Origin: JAFDVL01 sp043783625
GTDB taxonomy: Bacteria; Acidobacteriota; Blastocatellia; RBC074
NCBI GenBank assembly: GCA_043783625.1
Contig: JAYVZE010000151.1
Location: 15,206 to 79,205, forward strand
Length of the DNA stretch: 64,000 bases
Direction: 5' to 3'
Both the position numbers and the translations under genes were made by a program. The notes beneath the pieces were generated by a model that was not told the DNA's origin, searched no databases, and saw only the letters and a list, made by a program, of their open reading frames with translations. Below, one piece after another: positions 31,011-39,165 of the stretch. Numbering within the stretch: the first letter of the stretch is position 1; each line of letters starts with the position of its first letter.

Positions 31011-31915
31011 TAGGATTGCCGCTCAATGATAAATTGCGCAATTTGTTCCAACCGCTCCGTCGCCAATCCGGTCTGCTGCGCTGCCGCGAGAGCTTCCGTA
31101 TATAAAAGCCGGGCACGTTCACGCGCCGCTTCGATGCCGTATAAAGCCACGTAAGTTGCCTTCTGCACCGCCGCATCTTTCCCTGCCGTTTTTCCTAATT
31201 CTTCACTGGTTGCCGTAGCGTCTAAAACATCATCCGCTACCTGAAAAGCTAAACCGGATTTTTCGGCATATTCAGTAAGCAAGGAAAGTTGTTCAGGATT
31301 CGCTCCGCCGATGATGGCTCCGAGGCGAACGCAGCACCGGATCAACGCTCCGGTTTTCGCTTGATGAATCGCATCCAGTAATTCGGCATCGAAGGGCTTA
31401 CCTTCACTTTGAATGTCGAGTACCTGACCACCAATTAAAGCTTTGACCGTACCCGCAGCCGTTGCCACTTCATTGATAACTCTCAATTTCCGTTTGGCTT
31501 CAAGACCTTCGATTTCAGAAAGCGTAATGAAAGCCTGTGTGAGTAACGCATCGCCCGCGAGGACAGCTATCGCATCACCATAAACTTTATGATTCGTCAG
31601 ACGCCCGCGACGGTAATCATCATTATCCATTGAGGGCAGATCATCGTGAATCAGTGAATAGGTGTGAATCATCTCGACAGCACAGGCGGCAGGCAATAAA
31701 GATTTTTCATCTGCGCCAAATAATTCACCGGAGGCAATGACTAATGCCGGACGCAATCGCTTGCCACCAGCGAAAATGCTGTACCGCATCGCTTCATGAA
31801 TCGTTTGTGGAACGAATTCAGCAGCAGGCAGGAGGCGATTCAGCCATTCATCAGTACGCGCAGATTGTTGTTGCAGATATTCAGTAATAGGAGATTTAGA
31901 AAGGGATGTCATCAT
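31010..31915 (-). CDS. ispA: polyprenyl (farnesyl/geranylgeranyl) diphosphate synthase
   Basis: Makes C15-C20 prenyl diphosphates from IPP and DMAPP for quinones and cell-wall carriers. 301 residues. The first Asp-rich motif is HDDLPSMDNDD (about 96-106), the second is FQVADDVLDAT. GGKRLRPALV and the KT dyad QAKTGALI are also present. The ATG ATG start lies inside the end of xseB, a 20-base overlap in another frame. It follows xseB as in many bacteria. Confidence 0.93.
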   Translation of the reverse strand: MMTSLSKSPITEYLQQQSARTDEWLNRLLPAAEFVPQTIHEAMRYSIFAGGKRLRPALVIASGELFGADEKSLLPAACAVEMIHTYSLIHDDLPSMDNDDYRRGRLTNHKVYGDAIAVLAGDALLTQAFITLSEIEGLEAKRKLRVINEVATAAGTVKALIGGQVLDIQSEGKPFDAELLDAIHQAKTGALIRCCVRLGAIIGGANPEQLSLLTEYAEKSGLAFQVADDVLDATATSEELGKTAGKDAAVQKATYVALYGIEAARERARLLYTEALAAAQQTGLATERLEQIAQFIIERQS

Positions 31916-32225
31916 CGAAGTTTACGGTAGTGTCAGAGTCAGGTTCTAATTTTGTTTGTGCCGGACGATTTGAATTTTTAGGAGCGGGGGAGTCTGAATC
32001 AGGATCGAACGGGACAGTTTTTAATTCTCCGCGTTCACGCATGAGCATTTCAACTTTGCGTTCTGCGTCGGCGAGATGTGCCTGACATTGACGCGCTAAT
32101 CCGACTCCATCTTCAAAAATTTCCAATGCATGTTCTAAGGGGAGTTCGCCGGACTCAAGCTGTGAAACGATGCTTTCAAGCTTTGAGAGGGATTGCTCAA
32201 AGGATTGTGATTTTGCGTTAGCCAT
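31896..32225 (-). CDS. xseB: exodeoxyribonuclease VII small subunit with SSB-like C-terminal tip
   Basis: The small subunit of ExoVII (109 residues, longer than the usual about 75-80). The XseB core occupies 8-65 (FEQSLSKLESIVSQLESGEL, then LEHALEIFEDGVGLARQC). A Pro/Asp/Ser-rich linker follows, and the protein ends NFDDDIPF (102-109). The same acidic tip terminates E. coli SSB (FDDDIPF), where it recruits repair enzymes. The codons of this tip also hold the ATGATG start of ispA. It lies 4 bases from xseA. Confidence 0.93.
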   Translation of the reverse strand: MANAKSQSFEQSLSKLESIVSQLESGELPLEHALEIFEDGVGLARQCQAHLADAERKVEMLMRERGELKTVPFDPDSDSPAPKNSNRPAQTKLEPDSDTTVNFDDDIPF

Positions 32226-32229
32226 AAAA

Positions 32230-33612
32230 TTATTTTACCGGTTCAATTACTTCGCAAATTGCCTCACCGTCTTCAAATCGAATAGCAACTTTTTGCCCGC
32301 GCTGCAAATTTGCGCCTCTTGAAATTAATTGTCCCGCTTCATTTCGCACCATAGTATATCCACGACCCAGCACTGACAACGGCGAAAGCATATCCAATTT
32401 ACCGGAAGTCAGAGAAATTTGATGCTGGTTGCGTTCAAGTTTTGCCAGCATGAACCGCTGCAATTTCTGGCAGGAAACCTGAAGCCGGGTTTCGGCAACC
32501 ACCAACGGCGCACGCCAGTCAGAGACATACAAATGACGATGCGCGGCTTCGACGCGAAGTTTGGCGTGATGCAAATTATTTTTCAAAGCCATCGCGCCAC
32601 GCCGCTCTAGTTCGCGCACACGAGAGCTGAGCTTGATGATCTTGCCAATCGTTTCCGCAAAGCCCTGACTTTCGATTAAATCGCGTAGCTCGGAACGCCG
32701 CTGCAATAAATAATAATCCATCGCACGACCCATGTAGGAAAGCAAGCTATCAATCTGAGCGCGGAGTTCAAAGGCTTGCGCTCCAACCAACTCGGCTGCG
32801 ACGGAAGGGGTTGGCGCACGTTTGTCAGCGACTAAATCCGCAATCGTAAAATCTGTTTCGTGACCCACGGCAGAAATAACAGGAATTTTTGAGGCGTGAA
32901 TGGCACGCGCTACGATTTCTTCATTGAACGCCCACAAATCTTCCACGGAGCCGCCTCCACGTCCGACGATCATCACATCAATGCCAAATTTTACGTGGTT
33001 ATCGCTAAGCAATTTTATCGCCGTCGCAATTTCAGCAGCGGCTCCCGTACCCTGAACTCTGACCGGAGCAATCAACACATCAATGCCGGGATTACGACGT
33101 TCTAAAACATGAAGCATATCCCGAATGACCGCACCCGCAGGCGAAGTCACAATCCCGATTTTGCGGGGAACCATCGGCAGCGGACGTTTACGCTCTTCAT
33201 CAAATAACCCTTCTTCCTCAAGCTTGCGCGCCAATTGCTCAAATGCAAGCTGCAACGCACCAACTCCGACGGGTTCCATGGATTCGACATTGAGCTGATA
33301 ATTCCCGCTTTTTTCCCAGACAGATAAACGCCCACGTACTTTAACTTCCAACCCGTTTTCAGGATCAAAGCGCAACAGGCGATTCCATTGCTTGAAATAA
33401 ACGCCGCTGATTTGTGCGAGATCGTCTTTGAGCGTGAAGTACCAATGACCGGAAGGATATTTTTTGAAATTAGAAATTTCGCCCTGCACACACAAGTCAC
33501 GAAATTCCGATTCGAGCGCAGATTTAATGTCGCTGGTGAGTTCGCTGACCGACAGCACCGGATTTTCGGCGAAGAGAGATTGCGTTAGATTTTGGCGGGT
33601 GCTTCGGGGCAT
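32230..33612 (-). CDS. xseA: exodeoxyribonuclease VII large subunit
   Basis: Catalytic subunit (460 residues) that degrades single-stranded DNA. The N-terminal OB domain (about 15-115) contains LCVQGEISNFKKYPSGHWYF. The catalytic domain shows GIVTSPAGAVIRDML, IMVGRGGGSVEDLWAFN (here VIVGRGGGSVEDLWAFNEE) and ISAVGHETDFTIADLVAD. A coiled-coil segment precedes a C-terminal GRGYTMVRNEAG. Co-transcribed with xseB and ispA. Confidence 0.96.
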   Translation of the reverse strand: MPRSTRQNLTQSLFAENPVLSVSELTSDIKSALESEFRDLCVQGEISNFKKYPSGHWYFTLKDDLAQISGVYFKQWNRLLRFDPENGLEVKVRGRLSVWEKSGNYQLNVESMEPVGVGALQLAFEQLARKLEEEGLFDEERKRPLPMVPRKIGIVTSPAGAVIRDMLHVLERRNPGIDVLIAPVRVQGTGAAAEIATAIKLLSDNHVKFGIDVMIVGRGGGSVEDLWAFNEEIVARAIHASKIPVISAVGHETDFTIADLVADKRAPTPSVAAELVGAQAFELRAQIDSLLSYMGRAMDYYLLQRRSELRDLIESQGFAETIGKIIKLSSRVRELERRGAMALKNNLHHAKLRVEAAHRHLYVSDWRAPLVVAETRLQVSCQKLQRFMLAKLERNQHQISLTSGKLDMLSPLSVLGRGYTMVRNEAGQLISRGANLQRGQKVAIRFEDGEAICEVIEPVK

Positions 33613-33623
33613 TTTATTTTTAC

Positions 33624-33839
33624 TTATGAATCGCGTTCAGGTAAATCAGGTGCAGAGCCAAAAGTCGCTTCAAAAAAACCAATCGGCCAACCATTTTCGT
33701 CAACGGCACTCACGTTAGTTTTTTTGTCTTCATTTTGATCGAGTGGAAAAATGATTACTTCTACACGGCGATCACGTAACTCGGGTGGAATGATTATTGT
33801 CCCCGGAATTCGTTCGTAAATTTGGCGGATTGCGTCCAT
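33624..33839 (-). CDS. short antitoxin-like protein
   Basis: A protein of 71 residues with GGAG five bases before its ATG. The sequence IPGTIIIPPELRDRRVEVII followed by a WPIGFFEATFG tail resembles small proteins that bacteria often place next to toxin genes. Here the gene directly follows a HEPN-like gene (33850-34506). The C-terminus is short. Toxin neutralisation is a guess from this context. Confidence 0.55.
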   Translation of the reverse strand: MDAIRQIYERIPGTIIIPPELRDRRVEVIIFPLDQNEDKKTNVSAVDENGWPIGFFEATFGSAPDLPERDS

Positions 33840-33849
33840 TCTTTCTCCA

Positions 33850-34506
33850 TTAAAAATGCGTAATCAAAAATTGCTCAACAAAGGCAGTCAGGCTGCTCAC
33901 ATCTGGTGCTGATATTTTGCTCCAATCTGCGTGCATAGCGCAATTCCGAATTTTTACCATTGCGGCAAGTGAGTTCTTGAGTGTTCCACCTACCAAGCCT
34001 TGTGATTTCAATGTATTGACGATCTCAGTTAAATCTTTGTCATCTATGTTAAGCCCTTGTTTTTCTGCATATCGCTTGAGTGTATCTTCGAGCGCAGCAG
34101 AAGCTAGAACAGCGGCTACATCTTTATTGCCTTCTTGCAATGCACGTTTAGCTAACTCCAAAAAATCTTGAAATATTTCGCCAGAAATAGCAGTTTTTAA
34201 ATCGAGAGCAAAACCAAGCGAGTAGTCATCAAAAGCAGCTTTCATTATCCCAACTAATGGATCTAAATAAAGATTATATGAATGCACTTTTATGTGAGCA
34301 TTAAAATTCGTGTAATAATCACTTTCTTGCCCAAAAGCGAGTTTAAGTATATGAAGACAACTGTTTCCCCATTGAGCAGCTATCTTTACACTAACCTCTT
34401 CTTGGTTATAGTCATAGTGATGACTCTGATGATGAGTTGTTCTTTTTTCTGGAGAATTCTCACTTAACTCCTTTAGTCTGTCATGAATTTTTTGGTCAAC
34501 TTTCAT
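33850..34506 (-). CDS. HEPN-like protein of unknown function
   Basis: A protein of 218 residues, mostly helical. The C-terminal half (about 118-215) resembles HEPN/DUF4145-type domains: VAAVLASAALEDTLKRYAEK, then KIRNCAMHADW. The last includes an Arg-x4-His pattern (Arg187, His192), the HEPN RNase-type signature. The N-terminal half is unrecognised. It starts 3 bases after metG and ends 10 bases before a short antitoxin-like gene, so it may form a toxin-antitoxin pair. Activity is not proven; many HEPN proteins are not nucleases. Confidence 0.55.
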   Translation of the reverse strand: MKVDQKIHDRLKELSENSPEKRTTHHQSHHYDYNQEEVSVKIAAQWGNSCLHILKLAFGQESDYYTNFNAHIKVHSYNLYLDPLVGIMKAAFDDYSLGFALDLKTAISGEIFQDFLELAKRALQEGNKDVAAVLASAALEDTLKRYAEKQGLNIDDKDLTEIVNTLKSQGLVGGTLKNSLAAMVKIRNCAMHADWSKISAPDVSSLTAFVEQFLITHF

Positions 34507-34508
34507 AA

Positions 34509-36548
34509 TTATTTCAACTTCGCTCCATTCGGAATATCTTCCAAAAATCCCGCCAGTACAGGTTTTCCTTCATCACCCATCGAAGCTGCCAGGATCATGC
34601 CTTGGGATTCAAAGCCGCGTAATTTACGTGGAGCTAAATTTGCCACGACGATGACTTTGCGTCCGATTAATTTTTCGGCTTCGTAATATTGGGCGATGCC
34701 GGCGAGGACTTGGCGCGGTTCGGCTTCGCCTAAATCAATGGTGAAGCGTAATAATTTATCGGCTTTCGGCACGGGTTCGGCGGTCAGGATTTGTCCGACG
34801 CGGAGTTCGACTTTGAGGAAATCTTCGATGCCGATGTAGGCGATTCCTTCTGGTGCGGCAGGCGCAGCAGGTGTTGCTGGAGCCGCTACTGGCGCGGGTG
34901 CATCAGGTGTTTCAGTTTTTGTTTCTTGGGCGCGAGTTTCCTGACTCGCCGCTTCTTCTTGTTTGATTTCGCTCATAACTTTCTTTTTATCCAATCTGGG
35001 GAAGACTCCTTCAATTTCACCAATGTGTGTACCGGATTTCAGCGGCGCAAGTGCGTTCGGTGCGATGTCTGCTACGTTTCCTACTTCGCCTAATTGCTGC
35101 CAAATGGATTGTGTAGCGGTGGGCAAGACGGGCGCGAGCAACACAATAAAATTTCTCAAAGCATCTACCGAAGTATTAAGCACGAGTGCTAATTCAGCGC
35201 GGCGCGTTTCGTCTTTGGCGATGTCCCAGGGTTTCGCGTCGGAAATAAATTTGTCTACGACGGCGATGGCTTGCCACACGGCTTCGAGGCCGCGCGAAAA
35301 ATTGTCTTCATCAAATTCTTTATCGAATTGTTCGATAGCAGTTGTTACTGCGGATTTCACTTCAGCAGCTCGGGATTGTAATTCAGTATTCGCAGTTGGC
35401 GTTACCACTGGAATTTCACCTTCGAAGAAATTGCGAATCATCGTCAAAGTACGATTCGATAAATTTCCTAAACCACTCGCCAAATCAGCGGTCACGCGAT
35501 CGAGCAACGCTTCATAAGTAAAATCACCATCGTTGCCAAAGCTCATTTCGCGCAAACAAAAATAGCGCACAGCGTCCGGCTGAAAATGTTTTGCCAGGAC
35601 GCTTAAATCAATGACGTTGCCATCTGTTTTGGACATCTTGCGTCCGCCTGACAACCACATTCCGTGTGCGAAACACGTCTGCGCAGGTTCAATGCCCGCA
35701 GCCAACAAAAATGCAGGCCAATACACCGTATGAAAACGTAGAATATCTTTACCTACGAGCTGCAAATTTGCAGGCCAGTATTTATGAAAATTCGCATCGC
35801 CGTCTGCTTTGCCATAACCCATCGCCGTGATGTAATTTGACAGCGCATCAAACCACACATACATCGTATGTTCAGGATCATCAGGCACAGGAATGCCCCA
35901 TTTCACAGATGTGCGGCTAACCGATAAATCTCTGAGACCACCGCTGACAAAGCTGATGACTTCATTACGACGAACTTCGGGACGAATGAAGTTTGGATTT
36001 TTTTCGTAGTACTCAAGCAAGCGATCTTGAAACACGGACAGCTTGAAAAAATAGCTTTCTTCTTTCTTAATAAAATCCAGAGGGGTAACGGTATGCGTAG
36101 GGCAAACTAAAACGCCGTCGTTATTTTTGACAGCTTCGCTCTCATTATAAAATTCGTTACAGCTTCCGCAATACCAGCCTTCATAACTGCCTTTGTAAAT
36201 GTATCCGTTATCGCGCACGCGCCGCCACAATTCAGCTACACCTTGTTTGTGATGTTCGTCGGTTGTACGAATCCATTGATTATTGCTGAAATTGTAATCA
36301 GCGAACGCGGTTTGGAATTCATTGACGATGTTGTCTACGTGCTGTTGGACGGGCAGTCCGGCTTTTTCTGCGGCTCGTTCGATGTTGATGCCGTGTTCAT
36401 CTGTGCCGGTCAGAAAATATGTGTCAAAGCCGCGCTGACGTTTATAACGCGCCACAGTGTCAGCAATGATCGTCGTGTACAGATGCCCCAAATGCGGGTG
36501 CGAATTGACGTAATAAATAGGTGTCGTAACGTAAAAAGTCTTGCTCAT
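34509..36548 (-). CDS. metG: methionyl-tRNA synthetase with C-terminal tRNA-binding domain
   Basis: Class I synthetase of 679 residues charging tRNA-Met. The HIGH-type motif is PHLGHLYT (near residue 19), and KMSK appears in GRKMSKTDGNVID. A zinc knuckle uses CGSC and a later CPTH. A Pro/Ala-rich linker (PAPVAAPATPAAPAAPEG) joins an EMAP/Trbp111-type domain, IEDFLKVELRVGQI onward. The ATG at 36548 is used; an in-frame TTG three codons earlier is less likely. A tight gap of two bases separates it from the HEPN-like gene. Confidence 0.96.
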   Translation of the reverse strand: MSKTFYVTTPIYYVNSHPHLGHLYTTIIADTVARYKRQRGFDTYFLTGTDEHGINIERAAEKAGLPVQQHVDNIVNEFQTAFADYNFSNNQWIRTTDEHHKQGVAELWRRVRDNGYIYKGSYEGWYCGSCNEFYNESEAVKNNDGVLVCPTHTVTPLDFIKKEESYFFKLSVFQDRLLEYYEKNPNFIRPEVRRNEVISFVSGGLRDLSVSRTSVKWGIPVPDDPEHTMYVWFDALSNYITAMGYGKADGDANFHKYWPANLQLVGKDILRFHTVYWPAFLLAAGIEPAQTCFAHGMWLSGGRKMSKTDGNVIDLSVLAKHFQPDAVRYFCLREMSFGNDGDFTYEALLDRVTADLASGLGNLSNRTLTMIRNFFEGEIPVVTPTANTELQSRAAEVKSAVTTAIEQFDKEFDEDNFSRGLEAVWQAIAVVDKFISDAKPWDIAKDETRRAELALVLNTSVDALRNFIVLLAPVLPTATQSIWQQLGEVGNVADIAPNALAPLKSGTHIGEIEGVFPRLDKKKVMSEIKQEEAASQETRAQETKTETPDAPAPVAAPATPAAPAAPEGIAYIGIEDFLKVELRVGQILTAEPVPKADKLLRFTIDLGEAEPRQVLAGIAQYYEAEKLIGRKVIVVANLAPRKLRGFESQGMILAASMGDEGKPVLAGFLEDIPNGAKLK

Positions 36549-36674
36549 AATAGTCAAAAATACAGGTGCAAAGTAAAGAGGCTATTCTTTCACGGCGACT
36601 GATAAAGCTCAAGTCGCAAATTTTGCGCTCCAGTTCTTTCCGGCTTCCACCATTTCAGGTAAATTACCAAACCT

Positions 36675-37523
36675 ATGACAACTGCTCCTGAACGCCGTCG
36701 TGCGATTATTTATCTGATTATTGCTGCCTTACTTTTCAGCACGGGTGGATTGCTGATTAAGTTGATTCAATTGCCTGCGCTGGCTGTCGCTGGAGGACGC
36801 AGCGCGATTGCAGCTATTGTTATTTTACTGTTTATTCGTCGCCCGAAATTCACGTGGTCGGCAACACAAATCGGATGCGCCATTGCCTATTGCGGGACGG
36901 TAATATTTTTTGTGTTGGCTAATAAAAATACAACGGCGGCGAATGCGATTTTATTGCAATACACGGCTCCGGTTTACATTGCATTATTGAGCTATTGGAT
37001 TTTGAAAGAGCGGACAACCTTGCTGGATTGGCTGACTATCGTTTTAGTTTTAGGTGGGATGTTACTGTTTTTATTGGATGGCTTGAGCGCGGGGAATTGG
37101 ATCGGAAACATTTATGCATTAATTAGTGCGGTGGCGTATGCGCTGCTGGCGCTGCTGCTGCGCAAGCAAAAAGACGAATCTCCATTTGAATCCGTTTTAC
37201 TCGGAAATATTTTGACTGCGGTGATCGGATTACCTGCGTTCTTCGGTCAGGTTCCGAATGCCAATAGCGTGATCGGATTATTATTACTTGGAATTTTTCA
37301 GCTTGGATTGGCGTACGTTTTATTTACCAAAGCTACGAAGTTTGTCAGTGCGCTGGAGGTTTCATTGATTACTGTGATTGAACCAATTTTGAATCCGCTC
37401 TGGGTAGTTCTGACGATTGGCGAAAAACCGTCCGTCTTAGCCTTGCTTGGCGGAGTCATAGTGGTTGGTGCAGTGGTCGGGCGCGGGGTTTTGAGCAACC
37501 GATTTCAGCCCGCTACAACTTAG
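36675..37523 (+). CDS. EamA/DMT-superfamily transporter
   Basis: An integral membrane protein of 282 residues with about ten hydrophobic helices forming two EamA repeats. The repeats are visible as IYLIIAALLFSTGGLLIKL and later GNIYALISAVAYALLALLL. Such proteins export metabolites or amino acids; the substrate cannot be read from the sequence. It ends with a 11-base overlap with the convergent glycosyltransferase gene. Confidence 0.88.
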   Translation: MTTAPERRRAIIYLIIAALLFSTGGLLIKLIQLPALAVAGGRSAIAAIVILLFIRRPKFTWSATQIGCAIAYCGTVIFFVLANKNTTAANAILLQYTAPVYIALLSYWILKERTTLLDWLTIVLVLGGMLLFLLDGLSAGNWIGNIYALISAVAYALLALLLRKQKDESPFESVLLGNILTAVIGLPAFFGQVPNANSVIGLLLLGIFQLGLAYVLFTKATKFVSALEVSLITVIEPILNPLWVVLTIGEKPSVLALLGGVIVVGAVVGRGVLSNRFQPATT

Positions 37524-39093
37524 GCTTATACAAAATAAATTTCGGATCGTCATTGACCCACGCCGCCTGTAACCAATCCGGTGCAGTTTTTGGATCACCC
37601 AGCGGAGCAAGTTCTTTCCGTGATTTTAATTCGCGTTTTCCGATGGCGATGTAATCTACGGGATTTTTCCCCAGCCATATTTTTAATTCATCCAACGATT
37701 TCACCTGCGGGAAAAAGACCCAGGTTTGATTTGCGATAAACGGTAAGTGCGGTTTACGTGCGACAATTTTTAAGCTGCGAGGCGGAGGATTTTGCGATGC
37801 AAGAAACTTTGCAGCAGCGGGGATTTCGTTAGGATGATCGTTCAAAAAATTATTAAAACTACTTTTGGCATAAACGAATGAATGCGTCCAGAGTGCAAAA
37901 AATAAGATGATTGGAACGGATTTTTGCAGCGTCGTATTTACTGGCAGGAAATCTTTTTTACTGATCCAATCAAAGGTCTGAAATAAAAAATATACAGCCA
38001 GCCCCGAATAACAAACTCCGATAAAAAAGAAGTATCGCGTTTCCCAATGATTCAATCCCATCAACAAAAAATAAGCCGTAATAATCAGCAAAAATAAAAT
38101 TACGGCTGAAGAATTACGCTTGATGAGTACTAATAAAAATCCGGCGAATCCAAGCAATCCAACGAAAGAAGAAACCAGCGAAGGATGCAGCGATTGCCAG
38201 ATAATGGAAAAAAGATTTCCGAAATATCGAGTGAAAGCCTGCTTGGGATTATAAGCAATGACTTCGCCAAAAGAATGAAACTTCTCGCTCATTTTTCGTG
38301 TGCCATCCTGCGTGACTTCGCCGCCCGTGAGTTCAGGGTAAAACAGAGTCGCCATATTTAAATAATTTGCGTTGTAAAAAGGCGAGCCGTAATGCCGATA
38401 ATTAGCAATGAGCCACGGGCTGGCAGCGAGGAAAAATACCGCCAGAAAAACAGTGGCGAGGATCAGCCGTTCGCGCCAGATTTTTTCAAAAAAATTCAGA
38501 AATAAAATTGCGAAGATAAAACAGGCGACGAGAATTATTCCGTTGTAGCGCGTCAGATAGGTCACACCTGTGAAAAATCCTGTCAGCATAATTCGTGGAT
38601 ATAATGAAAAATAAGTTCCCGTAAAAATCACAATTGAAGTCAGGAACAGCATCAGGAAAAATATATCGGTCGTTGCCTGCAAAGAAAACTCAGGAAATTC
38701 TATGCCAACAATAGTGAGCAACGCCGCGCCGCCGCCTGTCCATTTTCCGAATAATCGCTTGAATAAAACAAATGTCAGCCAGACGCAAAACACTGCACTG
38801 AAAATTGAAATCCATTTCCCTGCCACAAAAACATCTCCGGTGAGCTTTGTCACCGAAGACAAAAGAGCGGGATAGCCGGGGCCTTGAAATTCATTGGCAG
38901 GGAATTGCCCGGCGGTAAGACGGGCCGCATCAGGCGCATAAAGGTGATAGAAATCCGTTTCTGTCGCGTACGTTCCGAATGGATGTTGACGAGAAAACCC
39001 GATAAGAAAGACAAAATAAACGAGGCATAGTATGACTGCAATGAGGGCAGAAGGCGGAGTGCGGAGGGTGGAATGCAGAGTTTGATGATTCAT
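37513..39093 (-). CDS. membrane glycosyltransferase, ArnT/PMT-like (GT39/GT83 type)
   Basis: A protein of 526 residues with about ten membrane helices and a C-terminal soluble part. The first periplasmic loop contains the acidic TETDFYHLYAPDAARL and GPGYPALLS. These resemble the catalytic loop of polyprenyl-phosphate-dependent glycosyltransferases. It would transfer a sugar from a lipid carrier at the outer face of the membrane. The N-terminus (HSTLRTPPSALIA) is encoded by a heptad-repeat island. An upstream ATG at 39153 is possible, but its extension lies in the second heptad island. Confidence 0.75.
   Translation of the reverse strand: MNHQTLHSTLRTPPSALIAVILCLVYFVFLIGFSRQHPFGTYATETDFYHLYAPDAARLTAGQFPANEFQGPGYPALLSSVTKLTGDVFVAGKWISIFSAVFCVWLTFVLFKRLFGKWTGGGAALLTIVGIEFPEFSLQATTDIFFLMLFLTSIVIFTGTYFSLYPRIMLTGFFTGVTYLTRYNGIILVACFIFAILFLNFFEKIWRERLILATVFLAVFFLAASPWLIANYRHYGSPFYNANYLNMATLFYPELTGGEVTQDGTRKMSEKFHSFGEVIAYNPKQAFTRYFGNLFSIIWQSLHPSLVSSFVGLLGFAGFLLVLIKRNSSAVILFLLIITAYFLLMGLNHWETRYFFFIGVCYSGLAVYFLFQTFDWISKKDFLPVNTTLQKSVPIILFFALWTHSFVYAKSSFNNFLNDHPNEIPAAAKFLASQNPPPRSLKIVARKPHLPFIANQTWVFFPQVKSLDELKIWLGKNPVDYIAIGKRELKSRKELAPLGDPKTAPDWLQAAWVNDDPKFILYKPKL
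39043..39084. repeat. heptad-repeat island at the start of the glycosyltransferase gene
   Basis: Plus-strand units of seven bases: GAGGGCA, GAAGGCG, GAGTGCG, GAGGGTG, GAATGCA and GAGTTTG (39043-39084). They share a GARNG(C/T) pattern. It codes for the N-terminal residues on the minus strand. Confidence 0.8.
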
Positions 39094-39130
39094 TGATTTT
39101 AAGAACAGGGAGTCTACGAATAATGCTGCA

Positions 39131-39165
39131 ATTCCGCAATCCGCACTCCCCATTCCGCACTCGTT
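39131..39165. repeat. second, inverted heptad island before the glycosyltransferase
   Basis: ATTCCGC, AATCCGC, ACTCCCC, ATTCCGC and ACTCGTT (39131-39165). This is the reverse complement style of the 39043 island. It overlaps the stop codon region of the GMC gene. Confidence 0.75.

Noticed and set aside
36595..36640. Short stretch ending GCGCTCCAGT as a remnant of the 156-bp element
   Set aside because: Only about ten bases match the right end; too little to claim.
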